In this document: in pieces, positions 63,101 through 64,000 of the stretch
How the letters are laid out: every line of letters begins with the position of its first letter
Position numbering within the stretch: the first letter of the stretch is position 1
Assembly (NCBI GenBank): GCA_033782935.1
Contig: JAWQEG010000129.1
Coordinates: forward strand, 1,307,001-1,371,000
Origin: Petrolisthes cinctipes
Taxonomy: Eukaryota > Arthropoda > Malacostraca > Decapoda > Porcellanidae
Direction of reading: 5' to 3'
Length of the DNA: 64,000 bases
Made by a program: the position numbers and the translations under genes
Notes under the pieces: model-generated
What the model saw: only the letters and a program-made list of their open reading frames with translations
The model's database searches: none
Told to the model about the DNA's origin: nothing

Positions 63101-64000
63101 TCGAATTTTCGGGTGTTTTGAGCCTGAATTTGAGATATAAACGAGTATAGAAGATGCATGCACATATCGACTTTTGGGCACCTAAAATATCGATTTTGAG
63201 CATGTTTTGAGCCTATATTTTGAAAACATTCTAGCACTGAGTAGGCATGTACAGATCGCTTCTGGGACCCCAAAATATCGAATATTCGGGTGTTTTGAGC
63301 CTGAATTTGAGATATAAACGAGTACAGAAGATGCATGCATATATCGACTTTTGGGCACCTAAAATATCTATTTTGAGCTTGTTTTGAGCCTATTTTTTGA
63401 AAACATTCTAGCACTAAGTAGGCATGTACAGATCGCTTCTGGGACCCAAAAATATCGAATTTTCGGGTGTTTTGAGCCTGAATTTGAGATATAAACGAGT
63501 ATAGAAGATGCATGCACATATCGACTTTTGGGCACCTAAAATATCGATTTTGAGCTTGTTTTGAGCCTATATTTTGAAAACATTCTAGCACTGAGTAGGC
63601 ATGTACAGATCGCTTCTGGGACCCCAAAATATCGAATTTTCGGGTGTTTTGAGCCTGAATTTGAGATATAAACGAGTATAGAAGATGCATACACATATTG
63701 ACTGTGGGCATCTAAAATATCGATTTTAAGCATGTTTTGGGCCTGTATTTTGAAAATACTCTAACAAGGAGTAGGCATGTACAGGTCGCTTCTGGGAAAC
63801 CAAAATATCGAATTTTCGGGTGTTTTGGGCCTGAAATTGAGATATCGCCTTTCCGCACCTAAAATATCGATTTTTTAGCATGTTTTGAGTCTATATTTTG
63901 AAAATATTCTAGCACTGAGTAGGCATCTACAGATCGCTTCTGGGACCCCAAAATATCGAATTTTAGGGTGTTTTGAGCCTGAAATTGAGATATAAACGAG
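60197..64000. repeat. HOR family 3, copy 2 (runs off the window)
   Basis: Continues to the last base at an offset of 10,452 bp from copy 1; for example TTTTAGGGTG at 63,961 matches 53,509. It also matches 57.66-59.1 kb at offset 3,502 bp. Differences from copy 1 are few: an extra T in GTGTTTTTGAGCC near 62,585 (also present near 59,083) and isolated substitutions. Confidence 0.85.
62530..63592. repeat. Three 354-bp dimers, last block
   Basis: Markers at 62,653, 63,007 and 63,361 are 354 bp apart. The block is 1,063 bp, one more than its paralogue at 52,079, because of the T insertion near 62,585. One unit near 63,551 has GAGCTTG where its paralogues have GAGCATG, suggesting local conversion or mutation between dimer members. 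Confidence 0.87.

Larger units (their letters stand above)
1..64000. repeat. Satellite DNA array, 177/147-bp monomers, fills the window
   Basis: Every stretch read consists of head-to-tail copies of one repeat, recognisable by GAGTAGGCATGTACAGATCG, then AAAATATCGAATTTTCGGG, TGTTTTGAGCCT, GATATAAACG, GATGCATGCACATATCGAC and a second AAAATATCGATTTT. No copy was seen inverted, and no unique sequence, mobile element or gene interrupts the array. Both window ends lie inside a monomer, so the array is longer than 64 kb. Division by mean unit length suggests about 380 monomers. Long arrays with nested higher-order repeats are typical of eukaryotic centromeric or heterochromatic satellites; the location is inferred, not seen. 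The monomer family is not one I can name. Confidence 0.98.

Noticed and set aside
1..64000. CRISPR array or phage-like direct repeats
   Set aside because: There are no short conserved repeats separated by unique spacers; the entire 147-177-bp unit is repeated, with all positions varying at low level.
1..64000. Assignment to a named satellite (human alpha satellite, Arabidopsis 178-bp repeat) or a named species
   Set aside because: The length is similar but the sequence as I remember those families does not match. Without a database search no identification is justified.

Overview
The whole 64-kb window is one uninterrupted array of tandem satellite DNA. I find no gene, RNA gene, transposon, CRISPR array or unique sequence in it. 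Every stretch I read is a head-to-tail copy of one AT-rich repeat family, always in the same orientation, and the array runs off both ends. A long homogeneous satellite with nested higher-order repeats (HORs) points to a eukaryotic nuclear chromosome, plausibly centromeric or other constitutive heterochromatin. The species cannot be named from this. The repeat does not resemble human alpha satellite or the Arabidopsis 178-bp repeat as I know them.

The repeat has three levels. (1) The long monomer is 177 bp (176-178), about 39% G+C in a hand-counted consensus. It is itself an old dimer: two diverged halves of 89 and 88 bp share anchors AAAATATCGA, TGTTTTGAGCCT and GCATG-ACA-ATCG at constant spacing. 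(2) A short monomer of 147 bp (146-148) is the long one minus 30 bp from the first half, with its junction at an ATAT microhomology. (3) Long and short monomers commonly follow a long-long-short order, giving a trimer of about 500 bp, and these assemble into much longer HORs.

Layout: 1-11.15 kb is relatively diverged, mostly long-long-short trimers with scattered paralogous segments. 11.17-24.98 kb is HOR family 1: a partial first cycle, full cycles of 5,010 and 4,332 bp, and a partial fourth. 25-34.9 kb is irregular, with local duplications of 676, 679 and 1,532 bp. 34.9-49.7 kb is HOR family 2: an 8,953-bp copy, containing a near-perfect 2,856-bp tandem duplication, followed by a truncated second copy. 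49.7-64 kb is HOR family 3, period about 10.45 kb, containing blocks of 354-bp dimers present in 3, 3, 1 and 3 copies. Nearly all length differences between HOR copies are whole numbers of monomers, the signature of in-register unequal exchange.

The many long minus-strand open frames, up to 454 codons, come from monomers whose length is a multiple of three (177 = 59 codons, 147 = 49 codons) with one stop-free frame. They are not genes. Monomer counts are estimates (64,000 divided by about 168 gives roughly 380). All alignments were made by eye on coordinates and text, so block edges are good to a few bases where anchors are quoted and to about 50 bp otherwise.
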